Shown here: one piece after another, positions 1-7,034 of the stretch
Position numbering within the stretch: the stretch's first letter is position 1
Layout of the letters: every line of letters begins with the position of its first letter
From: a virus
Strand: one strand, 5' to 3'
Length of the DNA: 27,380 nt
Virus record (IMG/VR): IMGVR_UViG_3300032217_000691
Span: 1-27,380 of that record
Notes under the pieces: generated by a model
The model's database searches: none
What the model saw: the letters and a program-made list of their open reading frames with translations, nothing else
Told to the model about the DNA's origin: nothing
Position numbers and translations under genes: made by a program

Positions 1-1793
1 AGATAATCTTCTAAGAAGTTCTGTGCTCCTATTTCACGACAGATATTGTTATAAGTTTCTACATCTCTTACATTATCAAAGTTCTCTAGGAAGTAATCTA
101 CATCAAAGGTCATACCATTAGTCTGTACACCATACTCAAATGCTGTTTTAAAGATACCTAAGTATGCTTTTTTACCATGAGCTATTGTATGGAATGATTC
201 ATTAATTACTGGTATATCTCTAGGATCAATTAAAATATCAAATGTAACATAAAACAAACGTTTAAAACCATGTTCTTTAGCATGTTTAAATCCATTAAAT
301 ACATTAGTTAATACAGCCAGAGACTGATTACCATTATGTAATTGATTGATATTAACTTCAGCATCATATTCAGCTGGTCTATTATAGAATAAAGTGTAAT
401 AAGAATGAGTAGTCATTGGATTATGTTTGTCATAAACATAATAGTCTACCATTTTTTGAAGCTCTTGATCAACAGGATAGTGACTTACAAGTATAATCTT
501 TCTGCCTAAAGGCTTTAAAGATTCTATACACTGTCTTGTAAGTTCAGCACGTCTTTTTAAATTAGGATAGGTTCCTACAACAATTACCTCTTCATCTATC
601 TTATCAAAGTTTAAAGCATTTATCATATTGGTAGTATCACTACTTACATCTCCAGTTAAATAAACTACATCTTCATATTCATCATACTTGTTACAATAAA
701 CATCAAGGTTGTACATCATTTTAATAACATCATATTCCAAAGCTTCTTTAATAGCAATTGGGTTTAATTCTTTGTTACCTCTATTACCTTTAGATGGGAA
801 TAGGAATATATCACAGGCTGCTACAAAGTCTGATACATCAGAACGCTCTCCCCACAAAACACAATTATCAGGTTTGTTGTTCATTAATGGTTCCCAATAA
901 GATCTAAAATTGTCAGCTTGATTACCTAGAAAGTGAAACTTAATCTTATAGTCTGTAAGCTTCTTAGCCATTTCAAATGCATAAGCTTGATTTTTTCTTT
1001 CTGTAAATAATCCTACAATCACTACATGTTTATAGTCATGTTCAAGTCCTATCTTTTCACGTAATGCATGTTGGTCTCTTGATTTATGATTTACAGGATA
1101 CTCAATCACCTCAAAAGGAATAGTACTATCAATATATTTAAATGAGTTATAAGCACTTACAAAAATATACTTATCAGGAAAATACTTCTTAGTCTTAGGA
1201 TTAAATGAACTATCATGTGTAGTTTCTATAATCTTATATTTTCTGTCAGACTTATATAGTTTATCAGCTACAGCAGAATCCATAAAGAACTCAGGAAACT
1301 CTTCTACACTCACTACATCAGGATGGAATGTATCTATGATTTTAAATAACTCATGCTTATCTTCATGTAATGTATGGAAGTTATTAGCATCTAATGCATC
1401 AAGTATTTTATTTCTTTGTATATTAAATACTAAAGCTAATATAGCATACTCTACAAGTTTCACTTCAAAGGTGTCCTTTATAAGTTCTACTTTATTAAGT
1501 GTAACTTGTGGTAAACCGCCTGTGCTTAAATGAGGTACGATTATTAATATTTTCTTTTTGCCATTATGTACATAGTCATTCATGTCATAATTCTTTTCAA
1601 AAAATGGCATGTTTACAGAAGCTTCTTTAAAACTCTTTTCTACAAAAGAATTATCTTTAAAGTACTGAGGTTGTTTAGATAACACAGTAATCTTTTCTGA
1701 ATATACATGATAAAGATTTTCAATGTGGGCATTGACTAATGATAGGTCTTCAAACTTATCATATTGTTTTAAATTAAGACAAATTGGTTTCAT
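1..1793 (-). CDS. Two-domain glycosyltransferase (GT-B plus second GT-like domain), 3' end cut by window
   Basis: An open frame runs from an ATG at 1793 off the left edge, giving 597 visible residues. Residues about 80-95 (KKILIIVPHLSTGGLPQV) are the N-terminal Rossmann strand and Gly-rich loop of GT4-type GT-B enzymes. Near residue 250 comes a VVIVGLFTERKNQ-like strand, and near 335-355 the segment FPSKGNRG followed by ELNPIAIKEALEYD matches the donor-binding E-x7-E region. From about residue 400 a second domain begins (VVGTYPNLKRRAELTRQCIESL, then ILVSHYPV), like GT-A-type domains found in other phage and bacterial glycosyltransferases. It likely modifies virion or host-surface glycans; substrate unknown. 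It is the last gene of the operon with the cupin and FkbM genes, ten bases after the cupin stop. The GT assignment is firm, the domain split is inferred. Confidence 0.8.
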   Translation of the reverse strand, partial: MKPICLNLKQYDKFEDLSLVNAHIENLYHVYSEKITVLSKQPQYFKDNSFVEKSFKEASVNMPFFEKNYDMNDYVHNGKKKILIIVPHLSTGGLPQVTLNKVELIKDTFEVKLVEYAILALVFNIQRNKILDALDANNFHTLHEDKHELFKIIDTFHPDVVSVEEFPEFFMDSAVADKLYKSDRKYKIIETTHDSSFNPKTKKYFPDKYIFVSAYNSFKYIDSTIPFEVIEYPVNHKSRDQHALREKIGLEHDYKHVVIVGLFTERKNQAYAFEMAKKLTDYKIKFHFLGNQADNFRSYWEPLMNNKPDNCVLWGERSDVSDFVAACDIFLFPSKGNRGNKELNPIAIKEALEYDVIKMMYNLDVYCNKYDEYEDVVYLTGDVSSDTTNMINALNFDKIDEEVIVVGTYPNLKRRAELTRQCIESLKPLGRKIILVSHYPVDQELQKMVDYYVYDKHNPMTTHSYYTLFYNRPAEYDAEVNINQLHNGNQSLAVLTNVFNGFKHAKEHGFKRLFYVTFDILIDPRDIPVINESFHTIAHGKKAYLGIFKTAFEYGVQTNGMTFDVDYFLENFDNVRDVETYNNICREIGAQNFLEDY

Positions 1794-1802
1794 GTGATTT
1801 AT

Positions 1803-2174
1803 TTATTTTTGACTGTCTCCTTTCCATACACGATATGAATCAGAATCAGAATGAGTTGTTGATACTTCAAATATAGTACCTTCTGTAATTGCTTCTAGTT
1901 GATGAGGCTGTCCTGGTCTCTGTCTAACAATATCTCCTACATGAAGATGCTGTTCATGTACTTCAGCTGTCTCAGTATCAATCCATCTATATAAGAATTC
2001 ACCTTTATCTACATACCAGGTTTCATCTTTGATCATATGATAATGCATACTAAACTTACATCCTTGTTTAAAGATTAAAAGTTTACCACAATACTTATCA
2101 TTATTTTCAATGATTAATTCTTCTCCCCAACCTTTAGGCACTTTACAGCCTTCACATACTATTGGTTTTTCCAT
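1803..2174 (-). CDS. Small cupin protein, sugar isomerase/epimerase-like
   Basis: This 123-residue protein is a single-domain cupin. The metal site is visible as HYH (His44, His46), Glu51 in KDETWYV, and His91 in RPGQPHQLEA, the usual H-x-H, E, H pattern. The segment FEVSTTHSDSDSYRV near the C terminus is typical of cupins related to mannose-6-phosphate isomerase type II and of those attached to sugar-acid synthases. Such proteins bind or isomerise phosphorylated or nucleotide-linked sugars. Its position between an FkbM methyltransferase and a glycosyltransferase, three bases after the former's stop, supports a role in making the sugar the operon uses. The exact substrate cannot be read from sequence. 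Confidence 0.75.
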   Translation of the reverse strand: MEKPIVCEGCKVPKGWGEELIIENNDKYCGKLLIFKQGCKFSMHYHMIKDETWYVDKGEFLYRWIDTETAEVHEQHLHVGDIVRQRPGQPHQLEAITEGTIFEVSTTHSDSDSYRVWKGDSQK

Positions 2175-2176
2175 AT

Positions 2177-2818
2177 TTATTTTTTTAGTAAAAAGTCAAA
2201 AGTTCTTTTTTCAGAATCTAATAATTGATATCCTAAATCATATAAATATTTAGTGGCTGGACCTGTAAAATCTTCCAACCATATCATAGGACTATCTTTA
2301 ATTAATAGATTTCTCATACCTTCAAATGCAGATAGTTCATGCTCTTCTATATCAATCTTAATAAACTTAACTGGTTCTGATAAAGTTAATGCATCTAAAG
2401 CCATTACTAAGTTAGTATTATGTCCACTAGCAGAAAGTCTTACACCTCCATTATTATTTTCAGGACCATCTGTAAAATGTACTATTGAAGTACAACTACC
2501 TACACCTATATTAAATGCATGAATGTTTTTATAAGCTAATGTATTCTTACGTAAAAGCTCAAAATTACCAGGATGAAGTTCAAAAGCCCAGATATTTAGA
2601 TTAGGAAAAGCTTGATTAAACTGAAGAGTGTGACTACCTATATTGGCTCCAATATCAAACATTAATCCTTCAGAGGGAAAATAATGCTTCCATTTATTAA
2701 ATATGTCAGATTCCCAAAAATCATTACGATTAACCATATCATCTGAAATATATTCAGGACCACCATGAACAAGCATTGGTACCCCTTTTACATTCAAAAG
2801 CCTAGGTTCATTTGTCAT
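2177..2818 (-). CDS. FkbM-family SAM-dependent methyltransferase
   Basis: The 213-residue protein from the ATG at 2818 has SAM motif I as MFDIGANIGSHTL (about residues 53-65) and the acidic ribose-binding strand AFELHP (78-83). Later, KFIKIDIEEHELSAFEGM matches the FkbM motif that follows a conserved KIDIEGxE. FkbM enzymes O-methylate sugars or polyketides; here methylation of a virion or surface glycan is likely. A longer frame begins at 2863 (adds MLVFDLFLSFVEIIN), but the likely -7 promoter element lies at 2833-2840 inside that extension, so 2818 is preferred. It is the first gene of the leftward operon and would have a very short leader. Confidence 0.8.
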   Translation of the reverse strand: MTNEPRLLNVKGVPMLVHGGPEYISDDMVNRNDFWESDIFNKWKHYFPSEGLMFDIGANIGSHTLQFNQAFPNLNIWAFELHPGNFELLRKNTLAYKNIHAFNIGVGSCTSIVHFTDGPENNNGGVRLSASGHNTNLVMALDALTLSEPVKFIKIDIEEHELSAFEGMRNLLIKDSPMIWLEDFTGPATKYLYDLGYQLLDSEKRTFDFLLKK

Positions 2819-2832
2819 ATTAATTATTTCTA

Positions 2833-2864
2833 CAAAGCTAAGAAATAAATCAAATACTAACAAA
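2833..2864 (-). promoter_or_regulatory. Bacteroidota-type promoter, leftward
   Basis: On the minus strand TTTG (2861-2864), 20 bases, then TAGCTTTG (2833-2840) match the Bacteroidota -33/-7 pattern (TTTG, about 19, TAnnTTTG). It sits just upstream of the FkbM ATG at 2818, so the leader would be about ten bases. The rightward promoter at 2915 has the same boxes and the same spacing. Confidence 0.65.
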
Positions 2865-2914
2865 AAATACTTAATATATATTTTTAAATTTAATATATAA
2901 CTTGAAAAAAAAGA

Positions 2915-2946
2915 TTTGGTAATTTCAATTGTTTTACATAGCTTTG
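2915..2946 (+). promoter_or_regulatory. Bacteroidota-type promoter, rightward, for the lysis/virion operon
   Basis: TTTG (2915-2918), 20 bases, TAGCTTTG (2939-2946). It is identical in both boxes and in spacing to the divergent leftward promoter 50 bases away. Transcription would start near 2950, giving a leader of roughly 95 bases before the ATG at 3047 that holds two hairpins. Confidence 0.65.
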
Positions 2947-2972
2947 CTAGGAATTTTATAATAACCTACATA

Positions 2973-2986
2973 AGGTCTTGTGACCT
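2973..2986 (+). other. Small leader hairpin
   Basis: AGGTC (2973-2977), loop TTGT, GACCT (2982-2986): a perfect 5-bp stem with a 4-base loop in the predicted 5' leader of the rightward operon. Confidence 0.4.
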
Positions 2987-2992
2987 AATTAT

Positions 2993-3019
2993 ATACACTC
3001 TTTTCTAGGGTGTATTTTT
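2993..3019 (+). terminator. Terminator-like hairpin in the leader of the rightward operon
   Basis: ATACACTC (2993-3000) pairs with GGGTGTAT (3008-3015) as 8 bp with one G-T pair and a 7-base loop, followed directly by five T (3015-3019). It lies downstream of the 2915 promoter and upstream of the first gene at 3047. It could be an attenuator for that operon or end a very short RNA. The stem is modest, so termination may be partial. Confidence 0.45.
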
Positions 3020-3046
3020 GTTAATACAATGCAATATTTAATGTAA

Positions 3047-3343
3047 ATGGCAACTCAATTTGAAAAGTTTAAACTATGGGTATTTCCTAGTTTGGTATCT
3101 ATTTTAGGTCTAATGATCTGGAGTATAGTTACTGAAATTAGAAGTGATATGAAGTTTCTAATGAACCAATATCCTGCGGATCATATAAGAATTGATAATC
3201 TAGAAAGAGTTGTGTATGGTAAATCTACAGCTCAGACAGATAATAAACCAAATAAGGATTCTATTCCTCCATATAGACAGGAACCAGTTGCTGTAATTCC
3301 TGATAATAGAAATTTAAAACACTTAGCTAAAAAGAAAGCATAA
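3047..3343 (+). CDS. Small membrane-anchored protein, possible holin or lysis accessory
   Basis: The 98-residue protein has one clear membrane segment (about residues 10-27, LWVFPSLVSILGLMIWSIV), then a polar, Pro/Lys-rich C-terminal half ending LAKKKA. It is first in the plus-strand operon and shares a TAATG stop-start overlap with the next gene. Two more membrane proteins and a lysozyme follow, so a role in the lysis cassette is inferred. I do not recognise a family. No Shine-Dalgarno sequence precedes the ATG. Confidence 0.6.
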   Translation: MATQFEKFKLWVFPSLVSILGLMIWSIVTEIRSDMKFLMNQYPADHIRIDNLERVVYGKSTAQTDNKPNKDSIPPYRQEPVAVIPDNRNLKHLAKKKA

Positions 3344-3549
3344 TGAAATTTGGTATAAACGAATATTGGAAACCTACACCTAAGAGTGTTAGAAAAGCTG
3401 CAGATGCTGTAGTATCTGCTTGTACATTTGCTGGTGGTATGACTACGTTAAATGGTCATCCTATCATGGGAACAATCATCTTTGTCACTGGCTTTTTAGC
3501 CAAAATCCTATCTAATTTCTTCTCTGAAACCCCTAATGAAACCATCTAA
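3343..3549 (+). CDS. Small membrane protein, holin candidate
   Basis: The 68-residue protein has two weakly hydrophobic stretches, about residues 19-35 (AADAVVSACTFAGGM) and 42-62 (MGTIIFVTGFLAKILSNFF), separated by a short turn. This size and two-helix layout, just before a spanin candidate and a lysozyme, fit a class II-like holin, which forms holes in the inner membrane so the endolysin can reach the cell wall. The gene overlaps its upstream neighbour by TAATG and the downstream gene by 14 bases. The holin assignment rests on context and topology only. Confidence 0.55.
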   Translation: MKFGINEYWKPTPKSVRKAADAVVSACTFAGGMTTLNGHPIMGTIIFVTGFLAKILSNFFSETPNETI

Positions 3550-4141
3550 CCTATATATTCTTATTCTTGGACTAGTTATAGTCATTCTATTACAAAGAAC
3601 TGGCTGTACATATCTACCTAAGAATCCTTCTGTACTTAAGACTGATACAGTTATAAACGAGGTGACTATACATGATACTATTACTAGTAAGCCCATCTTA
3701 TTAAAAGCTAAGAAGGACACAATCTGGAGAGATAGTATTCAATATAAGCCAGATACAAGCTATGCTGGGCTATTGAAACAATATAATTCTCTAGAGGATA
3801 AATATTTTACAGAGCACATCTTCAAGACAGACTATAAGTTAGGCACCTATGGGACCGCTTCTGTCTATGACACTATTGTGGCTAACATGATTACAGGCAA
3901 TTCATTCAATTTTAATGTCACAATTCCTGAAAAAACTGTGACAATAACCAAACCTGCTCCTGCTATTAGACAGTTTTATGTAGGGGGGGGCCTATTTGGT
4001 AATCAGCTAAATCCTATACATTCTGCAAATGTAGGTCTCTTGTATAAGGACAGACAAGATAGAATATATAATATTACAGTTGGCTATAACGGTCAGCTTA
4101 TCTATGGATTCTCAACCTATTGGAAAATTAAACTTAGATGA
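3536..4141 (+). CDS. Membrane-anchored envelope protein, spanin candidate
   Basis: The 201-residue protein starts with a hydrophobic segment (residues 6-20, LYILILGLVIVILLQ) followed by RTGC, which resembles a poor lipobox (Cys24, but Arg at -3). The middle is Thr/Asp/Lys-rich and beta-prone. The last 55 residues alternate hydrophobic and polar residues and end YWKIKLR, like an outer-membrane-interacting beta segment. Placed between a holin candidate and the lysozyme, whose ATG overlaps its stop (ATGA), it is a reasonable spanin-type protein for disrupting the outer membrane in a Gram-negative host. A run of eight G (3983-3990) lies in the coding frame. No family was recognised. Confidence 0.5.
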   Translation: MKPSNLYILILGLVIVILLQRTGCTYLPKNPSVLKTDTVINEVTIHDTITSKPILLKAKKDTIWRDSIQYKPDTSYAGLLKQYNSLEDKYFTEHIFKTDYKLGTYGTASVYDTIVANMITGNSFNFNVTIPEKTVTITKPAPAIRQFYVGGGLFGNQLNPIHSANVGLLYKDRQDRIYNITVGYNGQLIYGFSTYWKIKLR

Positions 4142-4611
4142 TACAGATTAACGATGATTGCATCAATTTAATTAAGAGCTTTGAAGGATTTGCAAGTAAT
4201 GCATATCATGACTCCATAGATCCTGCTGGTGTAGATACTATTGGTCATGGCACCATTGTATATCCTCCAACATATATGAATGGTAAAAGAGTACAAGTAG
4301 GTGATCCTATGATAAATAGTATAAAAGCTTTTGAATTTCTCAAATGGGAAGTTGAATTAAAAACAGCTGGTGTAGATTTATTAATTAGAGATGACCTTAA
4401 TATTAATCAGTTTGGAGCACTAGTAAGCTTTGCTTATAATTTAGGCTTAGGAGCTTTAAAAGGCTCTACATTACGTAAGAAGGTGAATATCAATCCTTTA
4501 GATCCTACTATTAGAGAAGAGTTTATGAAATGGGACATGGCTAATGGAGCTCATATCAAAGGACTTGCTAAAAGAAGAAAAGCAGAAGCAGACTTATACT
4601 TTAAAAAATAA
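4138..4611 (+). CDS. GH24 (T4-type) lysozyme endolysin
   Basis: The 157-residue protein hydrolyses the beta-1,4 link between N-acetylmuramic acid and N-acetylglucosamine in peptidoglycan. The catalytic triad of T4-type lysozymes is visible: Glu16 in IKSFEGF, Asp25 in AYHDS, Thr34 in DTIGHGT. The second half has the usual NQFGALVSFAYNLGLGAL helix region (NxxQxxALxSFxxNxG type) and a KWDMANGAHIKGLAKRRKAE ending typical of the family. Length is normal for a single-domain GH24 enzyme. No signal peptide is present, so release through a holin is expected. It overlaps the preceding gene by ATGA. Confidence 0.92.
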   Translation: MIQINDDCINLIKSFEGFASNAYHDSIDPAGVDTIGHGTIVYPPTYMNGKRVQVGDPMINSIKAFEFLKWEVELKTAGVDLLIRDDLNINQFGALVSFAYNLGLGALKGSTLRKKVNINPLDPTIREEFMKWDMANGAHIKGLAKRRKAEADLYFKK

Positions 4612-4616
4612 CCAAT

Positions 4617-4745
4617 ATGGCAAAAGGTAAAGCAGCTGGAGACAGCAGAAAGGTATCCTTTGGAAGAAGAAAAGGTGGAAAAGCTCAGAAATTCAAAGGT
4701 CCTAAAGACAAAGCTACAAAACCTTATAACAGACAGGGACGATAA
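4617..4745 (+). CDS. Very small basic Lys/Gly-rich protein
   Basis: ATG at 4617 opens a 42-residue frame ending TAA at 4745. It begins MAKGKAAGDSRKVSFGRRKG and ends KPYNRQGR, with roughly one third Lys and Arg and almost no hydrophobic residues. It starts five bases after the lysozyme stop, with the same A/T-rich spacing as its neighbours. Composition resembles the run of basic proteins at 9306-12161, suggesting a DNA- or virion-associated role. No known family is recognised. Confidence 0.6.
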   Translation: MAKGKAAGDSRKVSFGRRKGGKAQKFKGPKDKATKPYNRQGR

Positions 4746-4750
4746 TCAAT

Positions 4751-4773
4751 TTGATTAGAGTTGTTCTAATCAA
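4751..4773 (+). terminator. Perfect 9-bp hairpin, probable terminator at the end of the lysis cassette
   Basis: TTGATTAGA (4751-4759), loop GTTGT, TCTAATCAA (4765-4773), then TTTAATTAT. The stem is perfect but A/T-rich and the T tract is interrupted, so termination may be weak. It lies six bases after the stop of the 4617 gene and just before a new promoter. Confidence 0.5.
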
Positions 4774-4800
4774 TTTAATTATACCAATTTAGACTAGCTC

Positions 4801-4831
4801 ATTGTATATGTTAACAAAACACATATCTTTG
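4801..4831 (+). promoter_or_regulatory. Bacteroidota-type promoter before the fibre genes
   Basis: ATTG (4801-4804), 19 bases, TATCTTTG (4824-4831) matches the TTG/TAnnTTTG pattern. It ends 18 bases before the ATG at 4850 and follows the hairpin at 4751, consistent with a transcript boundary. Confidence 0.55.
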
Positions 4832-4849
4832 GGCATTAACTTTTTTATT

Positions 4850-5383
4850 ATGGCAATACCAAGTAGACAGATAGGCTGGGGAACAGAAGAAAACCTTCTT
4901 TGGGAAATTTCTAAGCAATTGGAAGCTCTTTTAGGAGTGACATATAAAGCTGGCACTATACAAGTTCCATCAAGTAATATTGTAACAGCTACATTAGCTA
5001 CTAACCAAACTATTGGTGCTTCTGATGTAACAATTAACTATACATCTGTTGATGATCCTCAAGGATGGTTTGATAACTCTACACATAAATTTACTCCTAC
5101 TATTGCAGGATATTATAACATCTCTTATAGTGTGTTATGGGGCACTGGTACTGTAACTACAGGACAACAAATGAATACTCAAATTCATCTTAATGACTCA
5201 GGATTATATATTAGTCAGTCAGTAGTAAATACTAGTATACCATTTACACAATCTGGTAGTAATATAGTTTATCTAAATGGTACCACTGATTATATCACTA
5301 TTACAGGATATTCATCTTCTGCTAGTGGTAGTCAAATAGTTCAGGCTGGAGGAGGTACATTGTTTAACGCTTCTTTAATTTAA
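4850..5383 (+). CDS. Fibre or appendage protein: RQIGW N-terminal module plus C1q-like beta-sandwich
   Basis: The start is set at 4850 rather than 4802 because the promoter -7 box (4824-4831) lies between them and MAIPSRQIGW matches the start of the next gene. The 177-residue protein has an N-terminal helix module (RQIGW ... LLWEISKQLEALL, residues 6-29), probably for attachment to the particle. Then comes a beta-rich domain with FDNSTHKFTPTIAGYYNISY, the hallmark of C1q/TNF-like jelly-roll heads, which trimerise. It ends GGGTLFNASLI. A tail or head decoration that touches the host surface is likely. Family recognition of the C1q-like fold is by motif only. Confidence 0.65.
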   Translation: MAIPSRQIGWGTEENLLWEISKQLEALLGVTYKAGTIQVPSSNIVTATLATNQTIGASDVTINYTSVDDPQGWFDNSTHKFTPTIAGYYNISYSVLWGTGTVTTGQQMNTQIHLNDSGLYISQSVVNTSIPFTQSGSNIVYLNGTTDYITITGYSSSASGSQIVQAGGGTLFNASLI

Positions 5384-5389
5384 TATAAA

Positions 5390-5533
5390 ATGGCAATACC
5401 TTCTCAACAAATAGGATGGAGTCAAAGAGCTAAATTACTGTGGTATATAGCTAAACAGTTAGAACAATTAACTGGTATTATGGGTAAAAATATTCCTGCA
5501 ACTACCACAACAACAACTACCGCTACTCCATAA
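5390..5533 (+). CDS. Short paralogue of the RQIGW module without head domain
   Basis: ATG at 5390 opens a 47-residue frame (MAIPSQQIGWSQRAKLLWYI ... KQLEQLTGIMGK) ending in a seven-Thr run and ATP before TAA at 5533. Its first 28 residues align without gaps to those of the upstream fibre protein (AIPS-QIGW, LLW-I-KQLE-L). It has the module alone, followed by a Thr tail. It could be a capping or scaffold version of the attachment module, or a decayed duplicate. The A/T-rich leader ending ATAAAA is intact, so it is probably translated. Confidence 0.6.
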   Translation: MAIPSQQIGWSQRAKLLWYIAKQLEQLTGIMGKNIPATTTTTTTATP

Positions 5534-5557
5534 GTATTATAAACCAACAAACTACAT

Positions 5558-6571
5558 ATGAAGGATTTGAAATTTATCTGTGCTCAGCCAGATGATACCT
5601 ATTACACATGGCAGGTACATTTATGGCTAGAAAGTTTAAAAAACATTGGTCATTCTGATAAAGCTATTGTACTTGTGTACACACCTAGTTTTAGAGAAAA
5701 AAGTGATAAGTGGCAGAAAATAGCAGATTTATATCCAGAAGCACAGTTTGCTTACTACAAAGACTCAGGAGATGTTAGTCAACAGTTAGGAACTTATATT
5801 CCTGTTCTACGTCCATATGTCTTAATGAAATACTTTCAGGAGCATCCTGAGATGACTTCAAAAGCTGTATTCTATTGTGATTGTGATATTCTATTTACAG
5901 ATAAATTTAATATAGATGCTTATATCGATGATGAAATTAATTATCTATCTGATACTAACAGTTATATCAATGCTTCATATTTTGATAGTAAGATTAAAGA
6001 CGTTCTGCCAGAAAAGCTGGAAGAATATAAAACTAGAGATATTTTAGCAGAGCTTACAAGCTTGATAGGTATCAATAGACAAATAGCAGAAGCTAACAAT
6101 GAACATTCAGGAGGAGCACAATACTTCTTAAAGAATGTAGATGCTAACTTCTGGTACAAGGTTATGAATGATTGCATTATCATTCGTAAATATCTTCAAC
6201 ACATAAATAAGCAATTCTTTGCTAATGAGGATAAAGGATTTCAAAGCTGGTGTGCAGATATGTGGGCTGTGTTATGGAACCTTTGGTTGAAAGATCATGA
6301 AACTAAAAACATTCCTGAAATGGAATTCTCTTGGGCATCTGATCCAATTGAGAAAGTAGAAAAACTTGGATTATTTCATAATGCTGGTATAATAAGTAGA
6401 GATATGGGATATCCTGCTTTCTATAAAGGAATATACCACACAGGTAAAGATCCTTTTAAAGATACACATTTAGATGTTGTGTATACTGATGAACAATCTA
6501 AACAACATGGTACACATTACTATGTTACAAAAATGTTTGAATTAAAACAAAAATATAACCTAAACTATTAA
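5558..6571 (+). CDS. GT-A-fold glycosyltransferase-like protein
   Basis: The 337-residue protein has a GT-A layout. Residues 1-45 form the first nucleotide-binding strand and helix (KFICAQPDDTYYTWQVHLWL, then AIVLVYTP). Residues about 104-112 (VFYCDCDILF) give the DxD metal-binding motif. Further on come HSGGAQYF and an acidic segment with WASDP, then FHNAG and YHTGKDPF near the C terminus. This pattern is like hydroxyproline/serine galactosyl- or arabinosyltransferase-type enzymes, but the donor and acceptor are unknown. It is the only enzyme among fibre genes, so it may glycosylate virion proteins. No signal peptide. Confidence 0.7.
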   Translation: MKDLKFICAQPDDTYYTWQVHLWLESLKNIGHSDKAIVLVYTPSFREKSDKWQKIADLYPEAQFAYYKDSGDVSQQLGTYIPVLRPYVLMKYFQEHPEMTSKAVFYCDCDILFTDKFNIDAYIDDEINYLSDTNSYINASYFDSKIKDVLPEKLEEYKTRDILAELTSLIGINRQIAEANNEHSGGAQYFLKNVDANFWYKVMNDCIIIRKYLQHINKQFFANEDKGFQSWCADMWAVLWNLWLKDHETKNIPEMEFSWASDPIEKVEKLGLFHNAGIISRDMGYPAFYKGIYHTGKDPFKDTHLDVVYTDEQSKQHGTHYYVTKMFELKQKYNLNY

Positions 6572-6589
6572 CCTAATTAAATTAAAATT

Positions 6590-7021
6590 ATGGGAAATCT
6601 AAGAGATCTTAAAGCATTTGTTCGCTACGATGGTAGTGGAAGAGTAGTTGCAGGTAGTCTTATCTTCAGAAAGAAGAAGCCTACTGTTGGAAACTTTCAA
6701 CAAATACAAGCATTTAAATGCTGTAACATGGACCAAGTACAAATTACAGTTGCTATCCAATCATCATTTCCAATTTCAAGTGTAGACATTGTACTATTTG
6801 GTCAAACTGGTGACAACCTTTATATGTTTGATTACACTGCTGCAAGTGCTGCTGATATTTATGAATTAGCTGCTGTATTAAATGCACACTCTAGTCAATT
6901 TGGATGGTTCAGTGTAGATTCTGCTGGTGTTGCATTATTACTACAACCAAATTCTGCAACTGCTGCATTCTTTGTTGCATCTGGTGCTACATCAATTGGT
7001 GCTGCTGCATTCAATGACTAA
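6590..7021 (+). CDS. Virion-associated protein with shared N-terminal module
   Basis: The 143-residue protein starts MGNLRDLKAFVRYDGSGRVV and continues AGSLIFRKKKPTVGNFQQIQ. This module reappears at the start of the carbonic-anhydrase-like protein at 8330 (LKPYARFNTNGHIVPGTLNL). The remainder is beta- and Ala/Ser-rich (VDIVLFGQTGDNLYMFDYTA, later AAVLNAHSSQFGWFSVDSAG) with no catalytic motif. An abundant structural or decoration protein is plausible from composition. The ATG follows AATTAAAATT, the A/T-rich leader typical of this genome. Confidence 0.6.
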   Translation: MGNLRDLKAFVRYDGSGRVVAGSLIFRKKKPTVGNFQQIQAFKCCNMDQVQITVAIQSSFPISSVDIVLFGQTGDNLYMFDYTAASAADIYELAAVLNAHSSQFGWFSVDSAGVALLLQPNSATAAFFVASGATSIGAAAFND

Positions 7022-7034
7022 TAAAATTTATAAA

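Noticed and set aside
709-900. Open frame on the plus strand inside the 1-1793 gene
   Set aside because: It lies opposite a long protein with clear glycosyltransferase motifs; composition (Leu/Ser-rich) is that of a shadow frame.
2819-2863. Fifteen extra N-terminal residues for the FkbM gene
   Set aside because: The leftward promoter boxes overlap it, so it would not be in the transcript.
4802-4849. Sixteen extra N-terminal residues for the fibre gene
   Set aside because: The likely promoter -7 box (4824-4831) lies in this stretch and the paralogue at 5390 starts at MAIPS.
6927-7034. Longer N terminus of the Pro/Glu-rich gene
   Set aside because: It overlaps the end of the 6590 gene by 95 bases and encodes Leu/His-rich text from another frame; ATG 7035 has a proper A/T-rich leader.
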